32,873 bases of DNA from an uncultured Anaerolineales bacterium (GTDB taxonomy: Bacteria > Chloroflexota > Anaerolineae > Anaerolineales > UBA4823): the NCBI GenBank assembly GCA_903872065.1, contig CAIQJJ010000147.1:1-32873 (forward strand), given 5' to 3'. Under the pieces are notes generated by a model. The model was not told the origin of the DNA. It worked only from the letters and a program-made list of their open reading frames with translations, and did not search any database. Shown here piece by piece: positions 1-9,420 of this stretch (its first letter is position 1; every line of letters starts with the position of its first letter). Both the position numbers and the translations under genes were made by a program.

Positions 1-2
1 CG

Positions 3-1295
3 CGCACGCCGGCCCAGGCTTTGCGACGCTGGGACGGCGCGCATACTGGACCTCTTGGCAGCCGGCACGGGCTGCGCTATCTACTCAGCGCAGCGGCGGC
101 TTATCACATCCCTTTGGGCCTTTACAATGTAGAACCCACAGCCCTCAATGCCCTGCACATCGCCATTCAACCCGGCGCTGCCCGTTGGAGCCGCCAAAAT
201 CCGCCTTCCGATCTGTTCCCGGCCCTTCCCCCTGGCGATCAACTGGATGCGACCGGGTTGACGCTTGCCGCTCGCGCCGCATTCGCCAATCAGGACAAGC
301 TCATCATGGGAGGCGACTTTGCCTCCGGCTTATGGGGCGACCCACAAATTGTCCAGACAGCCTTGTATTGGATTGCCAATCATCCCTGGATACAGCCCAT
401 GTCAGCGCCCGCGCCGACCGCCCTCCCAACGCCTTCTTCTACAGAGCCAGACTTTATAATGGACTTTGAAACCCTTCTCGCCGCCTCGCCCCCTCCATTG
501 TCAACCATTTATGCCGGTTATTTGGGAGACCTGGATGCGGTTGCGGACTGGAAATCGTCTCTCTCCCCCATCAACCGATGCAGCCGCGATCTGGATCACG
601 ATGGCCGCGCCGAATGTATCCTGGCTTCATCCAATCTTTTCGCTGTTGTGGAAGCCGAGCAGTCCTCATTGACCTTGCTCTTTAGCCAGGCCGGCGGTCA
701 TTTGCATCAGATCGTTGCCCCTTCATTCCAGTTTGCAATCGGTCTTAGCGATCCCAGTCAGTGGGATGTTGAGGCCGGCTTTGCCGCGGATCCATCAGCG
801 ATTACGAGTTTTGCCGAACCCACGGAAAGTTCCTGGCAAATTGTTCCTTGCGAAGCAAATGCGCTGTGCTTTGCATCCGGCCAGCGTGAAAAAATCTATC
901 GCCTTTTGCCCGATGGACTTGAACTGATCTATCGCCAGGGGCCACTTTTACCCATGCACCTATCCCTGGCCCTGGATGGTTGGCTGCGCTCTCAACCTGG
1001 CGGACTGGATCGCCGCTGGAATGTTTCCACCGCGACTGGTTGGGACTTCGGCTTGAGCGGTTTCGCCGGCAGCGATGCCTCCGGGCCTGCACTGCACGTG
1101 ACAGTTGAAAGCAGCGTCCCGCTTAACCTGCGTTCGTCTGTAGATTCTCTCGCCCTGCTGCGCCTGCCCGAAGATCCCAATTACCCCTATCCTGACGGAC
1201 ATTTTCTTCCCTTCCCCCTGGCCGTGCTGGATCTTCCCACCGCCGAAGCGTTGACCATCCGCCTCTATATTTCCCCGGTTGGCAAGGAAAAGTAA
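3..1295 (+). CDS. C-terminal part of a large protein, possibly a carbohydrate-active enzyme (5' end outside window)
   Basis: The frame is open to the left edge, so this is the 3' part of a longer gene. The TTG at 21 is probably not the real start. The first ~120 residues look like the end of a catalytic barrel (GGDFASGLWGDPQ, then an IANHPWIQP segment). A Pro/Thr/Ser-rich linker follows at about residues 135-150. The rest looks like a beta-rich domain opening with DLDHDGRAE. That phrase resembles the C-terminal beta-sandwich entry of GH57-type amylases and related deacetylases, but the resemblance is from memory only. The domain ends with a strand-rich stretch and LYISP near the C-terminus. 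The missing N-terminus would carry any signal peptide. The 3' end overlaps the convergent histidine kinase gene by 31 bp. I am sure of the coding region and unsure of the function; a non-enzymatic surface protein is also possible. Confidence 0.75.
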   Translation, partial: RTPAQALRRWDGAHTGPLGSRHGLRYLLSAAAAYHIPLGLYNVEPTALNALHIAIQPGAARWSRQNPPSDLFPALPPGDQLDATGLTLAARAAFANQDKLIMGGDFASGLWGDPQIVQTALYWIANHPWIQPMSAPAPTALPTPSSTEPDFIMDFETLLAASPPPLSTIYAGYLGDLDAVADWKSSLSPINRCSRDLDHDGRAECILASSNLFAVVEAEQSSLTLLFSQAGGHLHQIVAPSFQFAIGLSDPSQWDVEAGFAADPSAITSFAEPTESSWQIVPCEANALCFASGQREKIYRLLPDGLELIYRQGPLLPMHLSLALDGWLRSQPGGLDRRWNVSTATGWDFGLSGFAGSDASGPALHVTVESSVPLNLRSSVDSLALLRLPEDPNYPYPDGHFLPFPLAVLDLPTAEALTIRLYISPVGKEK

Positions 1296-2749
1296 AAGAT
1301 ACTCCCTTTGCCAGGTTCACTTTCCGCCCAAATGCGCCCACCGTGCGCCTCAACGACCAGCCGGCAAAAGGCCAGTCCTAACCCATTGCCGCGCCCTTCA
1401 ACTCGTCCGGCGGCAAATTTCTGAAACAGGCGCTCGCGCAGCGCAGGCGCAATGCCTGGGCCATTATCGCTGATACTCACTGTGATATTGGTAGGATAGG
1501 CTTGCATTTTAAGGCGGATAACCCCGCCAGATGGGGTAAATTTGACCGCGTTCCCAATCAGGTTTTGCAGCACACGCCGGATCAGGCTTTCATCTACAGA
1601 TACCAGGGGTAGATCATCCGGCAGTTCATCTTGCAGGCTCAAACTCTTCTCTTGCGCCACTGGCGCTTGCAAAAGCAAGGTCTCAAGCCCCAAGTTCGGC
1701 AAGGAGGTCATTTGTCGTTTGAGGGGCACCTGTCCGCTTTCCAACTCGCTCAGATCGAGAATGGCATTTACCAGATCGATCATACGCGTGGTGCAGCTTC
1801 GCGCCACGTCTACCAACTCGTGCTGGTAAGCGTTAAACCCAGATGATTCAGCTATGAGTAGTTCCAACGAGGTGCGGATATTTGCCAGCGGGCTGCGCAG
1901 ATCATGCACCAGAGTGCCAGTCAAATCCTCACGCATTTTCTCCAGGCTGCGCTCCTCAGTAACGTCGCGCAGCACAAACAGCCGCCCAATCAAGGTTCCC
2001 GTTACCATCACTGGCAGGTTCAACCAGCGGATGAAACGCCCCCCTATTTCAAATTCACCGGATGAGCTGGCATAGCCTTTAGCAAAGCGCCGGATCTCTG
2101 CCACCAAGGCGCGCGCCGCCTCTGGCGAGTGATGATGCAGCGATCGCAAGATGTGGGCAAAATGCTCCCCATCCCAATCCTCAGGCAGTCCCGACAAGTG
2201 CAAAATTTGAATGGCCGGCGCATTGGCAACGCGCACCAGGCCTGACTGATTGATCATCACCAGCCCATCACGGCTAGATGCGATCAAGGCTTGCAATTGA
2301 CTATGATTGTCCTCAATTTGCTTGAGATAAGCCTGTTCCCGGTCACGCAGACGCTTGTTGGCTAACGAGGTATTTAAGCGCGCCTGGAGCAGCACCGGGT
2401 CTAAAGGTTTTAGCAGATAATCAGTCGCGCCCATCGAAATACAGCGAATGGCGCTTTCCACCTCGTTAACCGCGGATACCACAATCACCGGCAAGCGACA
2501 CAGAGCCGCATCCTGGTTGATCTGATTCAGTACCTGGTAACCATCTACCTCAGGCATCAAAAGGTCCAACAGCACAATATCACACTCATTCTGCGCCAAA
2601 AACGCCAGCGCTTCTCGCCCATTGCACACTTCCCAAACCTGATAGCCTTTCTGCTTCAGACTGGCAGCCAACAGCGCACGTTCGAAGTGATTATCTTCAA
2701 CAACCAAAATGCGGCCCTGATCTACCGCCGCTCCAGATGAATTGATCAT
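1265..2749 (-). CDS. Hybrid two-component protein: receiver - PAS - histidine kinase
   Basis: This 494-residue cytoplasmic signalling protein has no membrane segment. An N-terminal receiver domain (about 12-130) carries the acidic pair E18/D19, the phospho-acceptor D62 in LLDLLMPEVDG, and K114 in LLKPLDP. A short helical linker leads to a PAS-like domain (about 145-265). The dimerisation/phosphotransfer helix has H282 in the VHDLRSPL H-box. The ATPase domain shows the N-box (NLIGN, 396-400), G1 DNGPG (428-432) and G2 GLGLA (456-460). All catalytic residues are present, so it should both accept and donate phosphate. No response regulator or sensor kinase lies beside it, so the partner is unknown; an upstream kinase probably signals through its receiver. 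It is transcribed alone and converges with the gene ending at 1295. The ATG at 2749 begins just before the receiver domain. Confidence 0.93.
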   Translation of the reverse strand: MINSSGAAVDQGRILVVEDNHFERALLAASLKQKGYQVWEVCNGREALAFLAQNECDIVLLDLLMPEVDGYQVLNQINQDAALCRLPVIVVSAVNEVESAIRCISMGATDYLLKPLDPVLLQARLNTSLANKRLRDREQAYLKQIEDNHSQLQALIASSRDGLVMINQSGLVRVANAPAIQILHLSGLPEDWDGEHFAHILRSLHHHSPEAARALVAEIRRFAKGYASSSGEFEIGGRFIRWLNLPVMVTGTLIGRLFVLRDVTEERSLEKMREDLTGTLVHDLRSPLANIRTSLELLIAESSGFNAYQHELVDVARSCTTRMIDLVNAILDLSELESGQVPLKRQMTSLPNLGLETLLLQAPVAQEKSLSLQDELPDDLPLVSVDESLIRRVLQNLIGNAVKFTPSGGVIRLKMQAYPTNITVSISDNGPGIAPALRERLFQKFAAGRVEGRGNGLGLAFCRLVVEAHGGRIWAESEPGKGSIFYFSLPTGEI

Positions 2750-2809
2750 AACATTCTCAGCTTCTCATAAACAGGCAATCATCTTCCCCGGAAATACTCC
2801 AAGGGTTAA

Positions 2810-2815
2810 ATTGTA
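2810..2815 (-). promoter_or_regulatory. Candidate -10 box (TACAAT) for the histidine kinase
   Basis: On the minus strand TACAAT lies about 60 nt before the ATG at 2749. The -35 position at 17-bp spacing reads TTCTCG, a poor match. This is a pattern match only. Confidence 0.3.
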
Positions 2816-2865
2816 CCTGACTGTTCTCCCGGCGAGAATAGCCGAACTGTCTCTTTCTATCTACC

Positions 2866-2897
2866 TTGCAAAATTGTAAGGTGCTTTGTGATAAAAT
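2866..2897 (+). promoter_or_regulatory. Candidate promoter of the sugar kinase operon
   Basis: TTGCAA at 2866-2871 is followed by TGATAAAAT at 2889-2897. Taking GATAAA as the -10 gives an 18-bp spacer. Transcription would start near 2904, downstream of the possible GTG start at 2888, so translation would begin at the ATG at 2918. Overlapping readings of the -10 are possible. Confidence 0.45.
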
Positions 2898-2917
2898 GGC
2901 CGCGAAAGACATCCTTC

Positions 2918-4063
2918 ATGCGCCAATACTTATCCCTTCCTGCACGTATCAATATCCTGGGCAATCCTAGTGACGCCAATGAAGGCGATTTTGCTACCAT
3001 TTCGGCAGCGGTTGAAATCCGCGCCGGGGCAATTGTTGAGCCGGCAGATCACTTTATCATTGAATACCTGGAAAACCGCCCCTCGCCAGCCAATCCTGCT
3101 CCGGCTGTATCCGCTCACCAAGAGTTTGCACTGGATGCTTTGCCGCTGCCTTATGATGGTGTCATGCCTCTGATCAAAGGGGCGCTTAATCGCCTTTACC
3201 AATTCAGCGAACCATTTCGCGCCGCCTTGCAGCAGCGCGGCGGGATCCACATTGCGATCGGCAGCAATGTGCCGCGCCAGAGCGGGCTGGGCGGCTCCTC
3301 ACTGTTCATCGCTTTAACTCTGGCCGCTCTACGCGAATTTTACAATCTTGATCAATATCTCCACAATGACTACATCCTCTGCGAATTAACTCAGCGTGTT
3401 GAGGCTAACGAGTTAGGGATTACCTGCGGTTACGCCGATCGCTATGTACCTTTGATGGGCGGACTGGCCTATATTGATTACCGCGCCAAGTTACGCCAAC
3501 GTCCGCTGCGACAAGAACCTTACGCTACCTATGAACGCCTTGATCATTGGATTTCCGATATTCCTTTGTTGGCGATCTGCACTGGCATCCCACATGATTC
3601 AGGCGATGTACATGGACGCATGCGCCCGCGCTACCTGGATGAGTATACTGCCTGGGAACAAAGCGGCGGAAATCCACCGCCTATGGTGCAGTTTATGAGC
3701 GCTGCCTGGGAAACTGCCTGGCGCGGGAAGATCGCTCTGCTAGAACAAGACTGGCCGACCTTTGGCGCCTTGATGAATGACAACCATCACGCGGTAGATA
3801 AAATGATGCGCTACTGCGGTTTCGAGGATGGCGCAGGGTGGGCTAACAACCTCTTTATTGAGATCGCTCTTCAAAACGGCGCACTGGGTGCCAAACTGAC
3901 CGGCGCCGGCGGCGGCGGCTCGGTCTTTGCACTGGTGCAGCCAGGCGATGAAGAACGCCTGGCGATAACCTGGCAGCATGCGGCTGATGAACGGGGTCTA
4001 ACTGAGGCCTGGGTTTACCGTCCACGCATCGCCAGGCAGGGATTGGTGCAGCAGCATGACTGA
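2918..4063 (+). CDS. GHMP-family sugar kinase (glucuronokinase-like)
   Basis: This ATP-dependent small-molecule kinase of 381 residues probably phosphorylates the anomeric hydroxyl of a sugar or uronic acid. All three GHMP signatures are visible: motif 1 ARINILGNPSDANEG close to the N-terminus, the phosphate-binding motif 2 PRQSGLGGSS at about residue 123, and motif 3 TGAGGGGSVFAL near the C-terminus. The GNPSD variant of motif 1 resembles plant glucuronokinase and related sugar-1-kinases rather than homoserine or mevalonate kinases. A GTG at 2888 with AAGGTG before it would add ten residues, but it lies inside the likely promoter, so I prefer the ATG at 2918. The next gene, a sugar-1-phosphate nucleotidyltransferase, overlaps it by 8 bp. 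Together they suggest a two-step route from free sugar to NDP-sugar. The true substrate cannot be read from sequence. Confidence 0.88.
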   Translation: MRQYLSLPARINILGNPSDANEGDFATISAAVEIRAGAIVEPADHFIIEYLENRPSPANPAPAVSAHQEFALDALPLPYDGVMPLIKGALNRLYQFSEPFRAALQQRGGIHIAIGSNVPRQSGLGGSSLFIALTLAALREFYNLDQYLHNDYILCELTQRVEANELGITCGYADRYVPLMGGLAYIDYRAKLRQRPLRQEPYATYERLDHWISDIPLLAICTGIPHDSGDVHGRMRPRYLDEYTAWEQSGGNPPPMVQFMSAAWETAWRGKIALLEQDWPTFGALMNDNHHAVDKMMRYCGFEDGAGWANNLFIEIALQNGALGAKLTGAGGGGSVFALVQPGDEERLAITWQHAADERGLTEAWVYRPRIARQGLVQQHD

Positions 4064-5000
4064 GCGCCGCCTGGACACTGCTGTTGTTTTGGCCGCCGGC
4101 AAGGGCAAGCGGCTGCAGCCTCTCACCGCCTCGCGCACCAAAGCCATGGCGCCGGTAGCTGGCAAGCCAATCGTGGCGCGAGTAATGGAAAGCCTGGCGG
4201 CGCATGGGGTGCAGCGCTTCATCCTGGTTGTCAGCCCTGAGGATTCTCAAATCACGTCTTATTTTGCCGCTTCGCCTCATGAGATTCGCTTTGTGCTTCA
4301 GCCTGAACGGAAAGGGATGGGGGACGCCCTGCTGCACGCTGCGCCCTTCATCACCGGCGATTTTATTCTTTCCGCGTGCGACAATCTGATGGAAACAGCA
4401 GATATTGCCCAGGCGCTGGCAGCATGGCAGGTAGAGCCGCTCCCGCAGGCGGTCTTAAGCCTGCTGCGAGTCAGCGCAGCAGAGATTCCACACACCGGAA
4501 TCGTCGCTTTGCAAGAGGGCTGGGTGACGCGCATTGTCGAAAAGCCGGCCCTGACTGAAGCCCCTTCGGATATCGCCAGCATTCCCTTGTACATTTTTAC
4601 ATCATCTTTTCTGGATTATTTGCCTTCTATCCGCCCCTCTGCGCGCGGCGAATACGAATTGCAAGATGCGATTCAGAATTTGATCCAGCACAATCTTGCC
4701 ACGCAGAACTGCAGTTCGGTCAGAGGTGTGCTGGTCGCACAGCGCATGACATTGACCAACACAGCCGATCTGCTGGCGCTCAACCTGCATTACCTGGCCC
4801 AGGAACAGCCTCTGGTAATTCAAACCGACAAGATCGGAACAGATTTCCAACCTCGCCCACCGTTATGGGTTGACCCTGGCGTCGTTATTGGCGCGCACTG
4901 CCAACTTGGCCCAAATGTCTTCGTCGAGAGCGGCTGCGTGATTCCCGATGGCGCCATGGTGCAAAACGCGGTTGTTTTGCGCGAGGCGATTTTAAAATAG
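4056..5000 (+). CDS. NDP-sugar pyrophosphorylase (nucleotidyltransferase with partial beta-helix tail)
   Basis: This protein of 314 residues has the family signature at its N-terminus ([13 protein letters not shown], then [11 protein letters not shown] at about 31-41). It should transfer a nucleotidyl group from an NTP to a sugar-1-phosphate and release pyrophosphate. A metal-binding Asp lies in SACDN, where many relatives have [13 protein letters not shown] is the typical late motif before the C-terminal domain. Residues about 265-314 ([17 protein letters not shown] and onward) resemble two or three coils of a left-handed beta-helix, as in bacterial glucose-1-phosphate thymidylyltransferase and GlmU relatives. 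No acetyltransferase active site is evident. The ATG overlaps the stop of the kinase gene (ATGACTGA), implying translational coupling and supporting use of that kinase's product. The nucleotide (UTP, dTTP or GTP) is not determinable. Confidence 0.88.
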   Translation: MTERRLDTAVVLAAGKGKRLQPLTASRTKAMAPVAGKPIVARVMESLAAHGVQRFILVVSPEDSQITSYFAASPHEIRFVLQPERKGMGDALLHAAPFITGDFILSACDNLMETADIAQALAAWQVEPLPQAVLSLLRVSAAEIPHTGIVALQEGWVTRIVEKPALTEAPSDIASIPLYIFTSSFLDYLPSIRPSARGEYELQDAIQNLIQHNLATQNCSSVRGVLVAQRMTLTNTADLLALNLHYLAQEQPLVIQTDKIGTDFQPRPPLWVDPGVVIGAHCQLGPNVFVESGCVIPDGAMVQNAVVLREAILK

Positions 5001-5013
5001 AACAGGCAAATTC

Positions 5014-6444
<1,431 letters not shown>

Positions 6445-6453
<9 letters not shown>

Positions 6454-7278
6454 AATCATCGCCAATTCATTACGATACTGGCGCGTTATGGCGTTGTTTT
6501 CACCCAGGATTTCAAACACGCCCAATATCACACGCCGCGGCTCACCGTTGCGATAACGCTTATCCTGGCGCAAGATGTCCAGCAAGCCATCCATGGCCGG
6601 TTCAAACTTACCGCGCTTGATCAAGGAGAGGGCGCGCGCATAGGCTGCATCCAGAAGATTCTCGCTTTCCAGATCATCCAGCGCTGAACGCACCAGCACA
6701 TCTGCCAATGGACGCAGCTTTTCGGCATCCAGGTATTCTTTGCTGGCAGGAAATTCGAGCAAAATCTTGCGCCCATCCGCCACACGCCCTTGCGCCAATA
6801 AACACTTACTTAAGCCTAAGAGAGCGGCAGGATGACCCGGCGTCTTGGCTACAAACTGGCGGAAGGCTTTCTCGGCCTCGGCCCAGGATTGCAGGTCAAG
6901 CAGACCCAGGGCCTTTTCCAGCATCAGATCGGTTTGACTGGGCGCCAATGAGCGGAAGAAATCGCGCACGCGCCCCTCAGGTTGATTGCCGACAAACTCT
7001 GCTGTCATCTGCCCATCACGAAACGCCTTAACTGCGGGAATGCTGCGCACGCTAAAACGCAGCGCCAGGTTAGGATTCGCGTCCACGTCCACCTTCGCCA
7101 GGCGTAATGCGCCCTGCGCCTCCTGCGTCAGCCGCTCCAGCAGAGGCCCCAGGCTCTTGCATGGCCCACACCACTCTGCCCAAAAATCAACGATCACCGG
7201 CGACTGGCGCGAATAGGCGATCACATCGTACTCAAAACTCGATTCTGTCACCGCAATAATATAATCCGAAGGTTTCAT
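6445..7278 (-). CDS. cnoX: Thioredoxin-TPR protein, CnoX/YbbN-like
   Basis: This cytoplasmic protein of 277 residues has an N-terminal thioredoxin domain with an intact WCGPC redox site at residues 36-40. The cis-Pro segment ([10 protein letters not shown]) follows about 35 residues later. Residues from about 105 onward are helical repeats ([17 protein letters not shown] and [10 protein letters not shown] blocks), the layout of CnoX/YbbN. In E. coli that family hands substrates to GroEL/DnaK and protects proteins from oxidative damage. E. coli CnoX lacks the CxxC pair, so this version should also be a thiol-disulfide enzyme, like the Caulobacter protein. I place the start at the ATG at 7278, which has AGGA about 8 nt upstream. 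A TTG at 7284 in frame is too close to that site. It is the last gene of a long minus-strand cluster, 9 bp after the unknown gene. Confidence 0.88.
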
Positions 7279-7287
7279 CGCCAATTC

Positions 7288-7713
7288 CTACCTTTCATCG
7301 TCATCAATGACGCCTGGCTGATCCACCCCCACAACCTCGCCATGGTAATTAATCCGAACCTGGAAGCCAAGCATCCCAATGTAAGCGCGCCCTTCTTCAG
7401 GAATACCCGTCTCCAACACCGATTCAATCTGCTTTTCGACGTTCTTCAACTGATTCTCAATCAACGCTTTGGAAAAAATATCATCCTGTCCAAGCATCTT
7501 GGCGGCCTGGGCAGCAATAACTTCCTCGCTGCCCTCGATCTGGCTCAATAACAACTGTAACACCTGGCGATCCACATCTGCTGCTGGGATATGCCGGTGA
7601 AAGCCAGCGTCGTCAACCACGTAACAAGCCTCCTCCCCCACGTAAGCGACCGCAACTGGATGATTGTATTCATCCACAATCAGACCTTCAAACAAAGGAT
7701 GATGGCGCGCCAT
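7288..7713 (-). CDS. Conserved-looking protein of unknown function
   Basis: I do not recognise this 141-residue soluble protein. It starts with a compact beta-rich region (LIVDEYNHPVAVAYVGEEACYVVDD, described here in two halves: residues 11-18 and 19-35). A helical, Glu/Gln-rich centre (about 48-100) follows, probably amphipathic or coiled-coil. The last third returns to strand-like sequence and ends in an acidic tail (DDDER). No cysteine or metal motif stands out. It has a good ribosome site (AGGAG about 10 nt before the ATG) lying inside the end of the LURP-one-like gene. It sits between that gene and the CnoX-like gene with gaps of 5 and 9 bp. That fixed position suggests a role tied to protein quality control or membrane state, but this is inference only. 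Confidence 0.8.
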   Translation of the reverse strand: MARHHPLFEGLIVDEYNHPVAVAYVGEEACYVVDDAGFHRHIPAADVDRQVLQLLLSQIEGSEEVIAAQAAKMLGQDDIFSKALIENQLKNVEKQIESVLETGIPEEGRAYIGMLGFQVRINYHGEVVGVDQPGVIDDDER

Positions 7714-7718
7714 ATTTT

Positions 7719-8300
7719 TTAACTCTCCTGTTTTCCTTCAATTGTCGCCAGCAATATGCCGGCGGCAATCCCCAGGCGGCGATCAAGCCGGCGGGCCTGA
7801 TCCATCTCAAAATCAAGGGTCAGTTCATAGCGGAAAGGATTGAAACGTTGGCGCAGGTCAGCGACGCGCTGTTCTCCGAGGAACAGATCGTAATTTTGCG
7901 GCAGCAGCGTTCCCAAAATCATCCGGCGCAGCATGGCCTGACCCAGACTGTCCTCAACCAGTGTTCCAAGTGGTCGATCGGCGGCGTCTAAGACTTCCCA
8001 TTCATCACGCAGTAGAGATTTGATCCCCCGCCGGCGCAGCACGCCCACCTTTCTCCGCTCCAGACTGTCAATCACATCATAAGATGCTGAAAAATCAATG
8101 ATCTGGCGCGCTTGAATATATAATAACTCCTGACTTTTATCCTCATCTGAATAGACGCGAATATCCTCACGCAGCTTGAACATCTTTTGCTGGCTAAAAA
8201 GCACCAATTGCCCATCCAGAGTATATAAGCGAAATTTTCCCGTGAGCGCAAAGATTTGGCGGCGTAAAACATACTGAGTGTACTGAAAAGCGCTGTGCAT
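7719..8300 (-). CDS. LURP-one-related (LOR) family protein
   Basis: This protein of about 193 residues fits the LURP-one/scramblase-like fold. It begins YVLRRQIFALTGKFRLYTLDG, in which a run of strands is interrupted by a conserved turn. LFSQQKMFKLREDIRVY follows, typical of the first half of the barrel. The centre has LYIQARQIIDFSASYDVID and a basic linker (RRKVGVLRRRG). The end carries DLFLGEQRVADLRQRFNPFRYELTLDF and a hydrophobic helix-like tail. The biochemical role of bacterial members is not established; membrane or lipid-linked roles are suggested by their relatives. The ATG at 8300 is preferred because AAAGGA lies 8 nt before it; an in-frame ATG at 8309 would add three residues. It lies 12 bp behind the Tat-exported transpeptidase gene and 5 bp before the unknown gene. 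Confidence 0.7.
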   Translation of the reverse strand: MHSAFQYTQYVLRRQIFALTGKFRLYTLDGQLVLFSQQKMFKLREDIRVYSDEDKSQELLYIQARQIIDFSASYDVIDSLERRKVGVLRRRGIKSLLRDEWEVLDAADRPLGTLVEDSLGQAMLRRMILGTLLPQNYDLFLGEQRVADLRQRFNPFRYELTLDFEMDQARRLDRRLGIAAGILLATIEGKQES

Positions 8301-8312
8301 TATCTTCATCCT

Positions 8313-9401
8313 TTAAACGATCACATCTACATGTGTACCATAATTCTCATATACCTGCTGCGTCTCTGCCGGTACGATAGGCTGAGTCCAGCGATAAAAC
8401 CAGCGGGCGGCCTGTGGGGTCAGATTGATGCAGCCGTGGGTGCGCGGGCGACCAAAACCGTTATGCCAGTAAGCGCCGTGGATGGCCAACCCACTCTCTG
8501 TAATATAACATATCCACGGCACACCCGGCAAGTCAAATCCACTGGCCGCCGGGTCGCCGCTGGCCATGTGGCGGCCGGCGCGCTTACAAAAAGTGACGTA
8601 TTGCCCGGCGGGGGTCGAGTAATCGCTGCCGCTCATTTGTGAACCGGTGGCGGCGCGCGCCATGAACACGGGCGTATCGTTTTCGTAGGCAATTACCACT
8701 TGCTGCTGCAACATCACCTCAATCCGTTTCGCTTCCAGCGGCATATCAGGCGACAACGGATTGAGTTCTTCGGGAGGGATCAGACGCAGATGGGCGGCAG
8801 GAACATAGTAGACACCCTTCCATTTATCTTCCAACAGGCGCATCCAGGCCTCGCCGGCTGCATCATATTCTACCCCCAAAACCCAATGTACGGATTCATA
8901 ATAAAAGCGGTAGGCAAAAGGCTTGAGCCAGTTTAGCTCCCAAAAAGCATCGGTGAAAGGCACCGTTACCTCGGCCCATGTTCCCTCAGGTGGGATGACC
9001 CCGGCCAGCAGGCGGCGATTCTCAGCCACGGGATGCGTCTTGACCGGCTGAATATCGCCTGAATGTACATAACCATCCTCACCGGCGCGGTACCAGACGC
9101 GGTTATAGTCCGGCTGCTCATCCCCTACGGTGACATCCGTGATCGGAAAAACTGTATCGCGCCAGTAGATTTTGAGCGGTTTGCTTTGCAATGACGGAGA
9201 ACTGTAGATCGTTGTTTTATCTGGCGTTACCCGGCCTTGTTGATCGGGCAGCAGGTCTTGAAATGCCTCGCGCAGGCTGCCGAAACCCCTTGCCCCAGCC
9301 AGAACATGCCTCGAACTACCCAAAGGCGTCAATCCCCCCAGCAAACCGGCGGCGCCCAGTTGCAAAAAGCTGCGGCGGGATAAGGAACGGCGTGAGGACA
9401 T
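8313..9401 (-). CDS. L,D-transpeptidase (YkuD) with Tat signal and SH3-like region
   Basis: This protein of 362 residues should cross-link peptidoglycan through 3-3 bonds or attach proteins to the wall. It opens with a twin-arginine signal (SRRSLSRRSFLQLG) followed by a short hydrophobic core, so it is predicted to be exported folded by Tat. The middle (about 55-210) has two stretches typical of bacterial SH3 domains (residues near VWYRAGEDGYVHSGDI and WMRLLEDKWKGVYYVP). The YkuD domain ends with H308 in IHGAYWHN and the catalytic T-H-G-C motif (H322, C324). The ATG at 9401 is chosen because an in-frame extension to 9485 would place 28 unsuitable residues ahead of the Tat signal and overlap the preceding gene. 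It follows the second transpeptidase gene by 19 bp. Confidence 0.92.
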   Translation of the reverse strand: MSSRRSLSRRSFLQLGAAGLLGGLTPLGSSRHVLAGARGFGSLREAFQDLLPDQQGRVTPDKTTIYSSPSLQSKPLKIYWRDTVFPITDVTVGDEQPDYNRVWYRAGEDGYVHSGDIQPVKTHPVAENRRLLAGVIPPEGTWAEVTVPFTDAFWELNWLKPFAYRFYYESVHWVLGVEYDAAGEAWMRLLEDKWKGVYYVPAAHLRLIPPEELNPLSPDMPLEAKRIEVMLQQQVVIAYENDTPVFMARAATGSQMSGSDYSTPAGQYVTFCKRAGRHMASGDPAASGFDLPGVPWICYITESGLAIHGAYWHNGFGRPRTHGCINLTPQAARWFYRWTQPIVPAETQQVYENYGTHVDVIV

Positions 9402-9420
9402 GGGTTTTATCTTTACTGGA

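Noticed and set aside
3855-4337. 160-residue minus-strand frame across the kinase/pyrophosphorylase junction
   Set aside because: It is antisense to two well-supported genes and has a His/Arg-rich composition typical of shadow frames.
7279-7284. TTG start for the CnoX-like gene
   Set aside because: The AGGA site is only about 2 nt away from TTG but 8 nt from ATG 7278.
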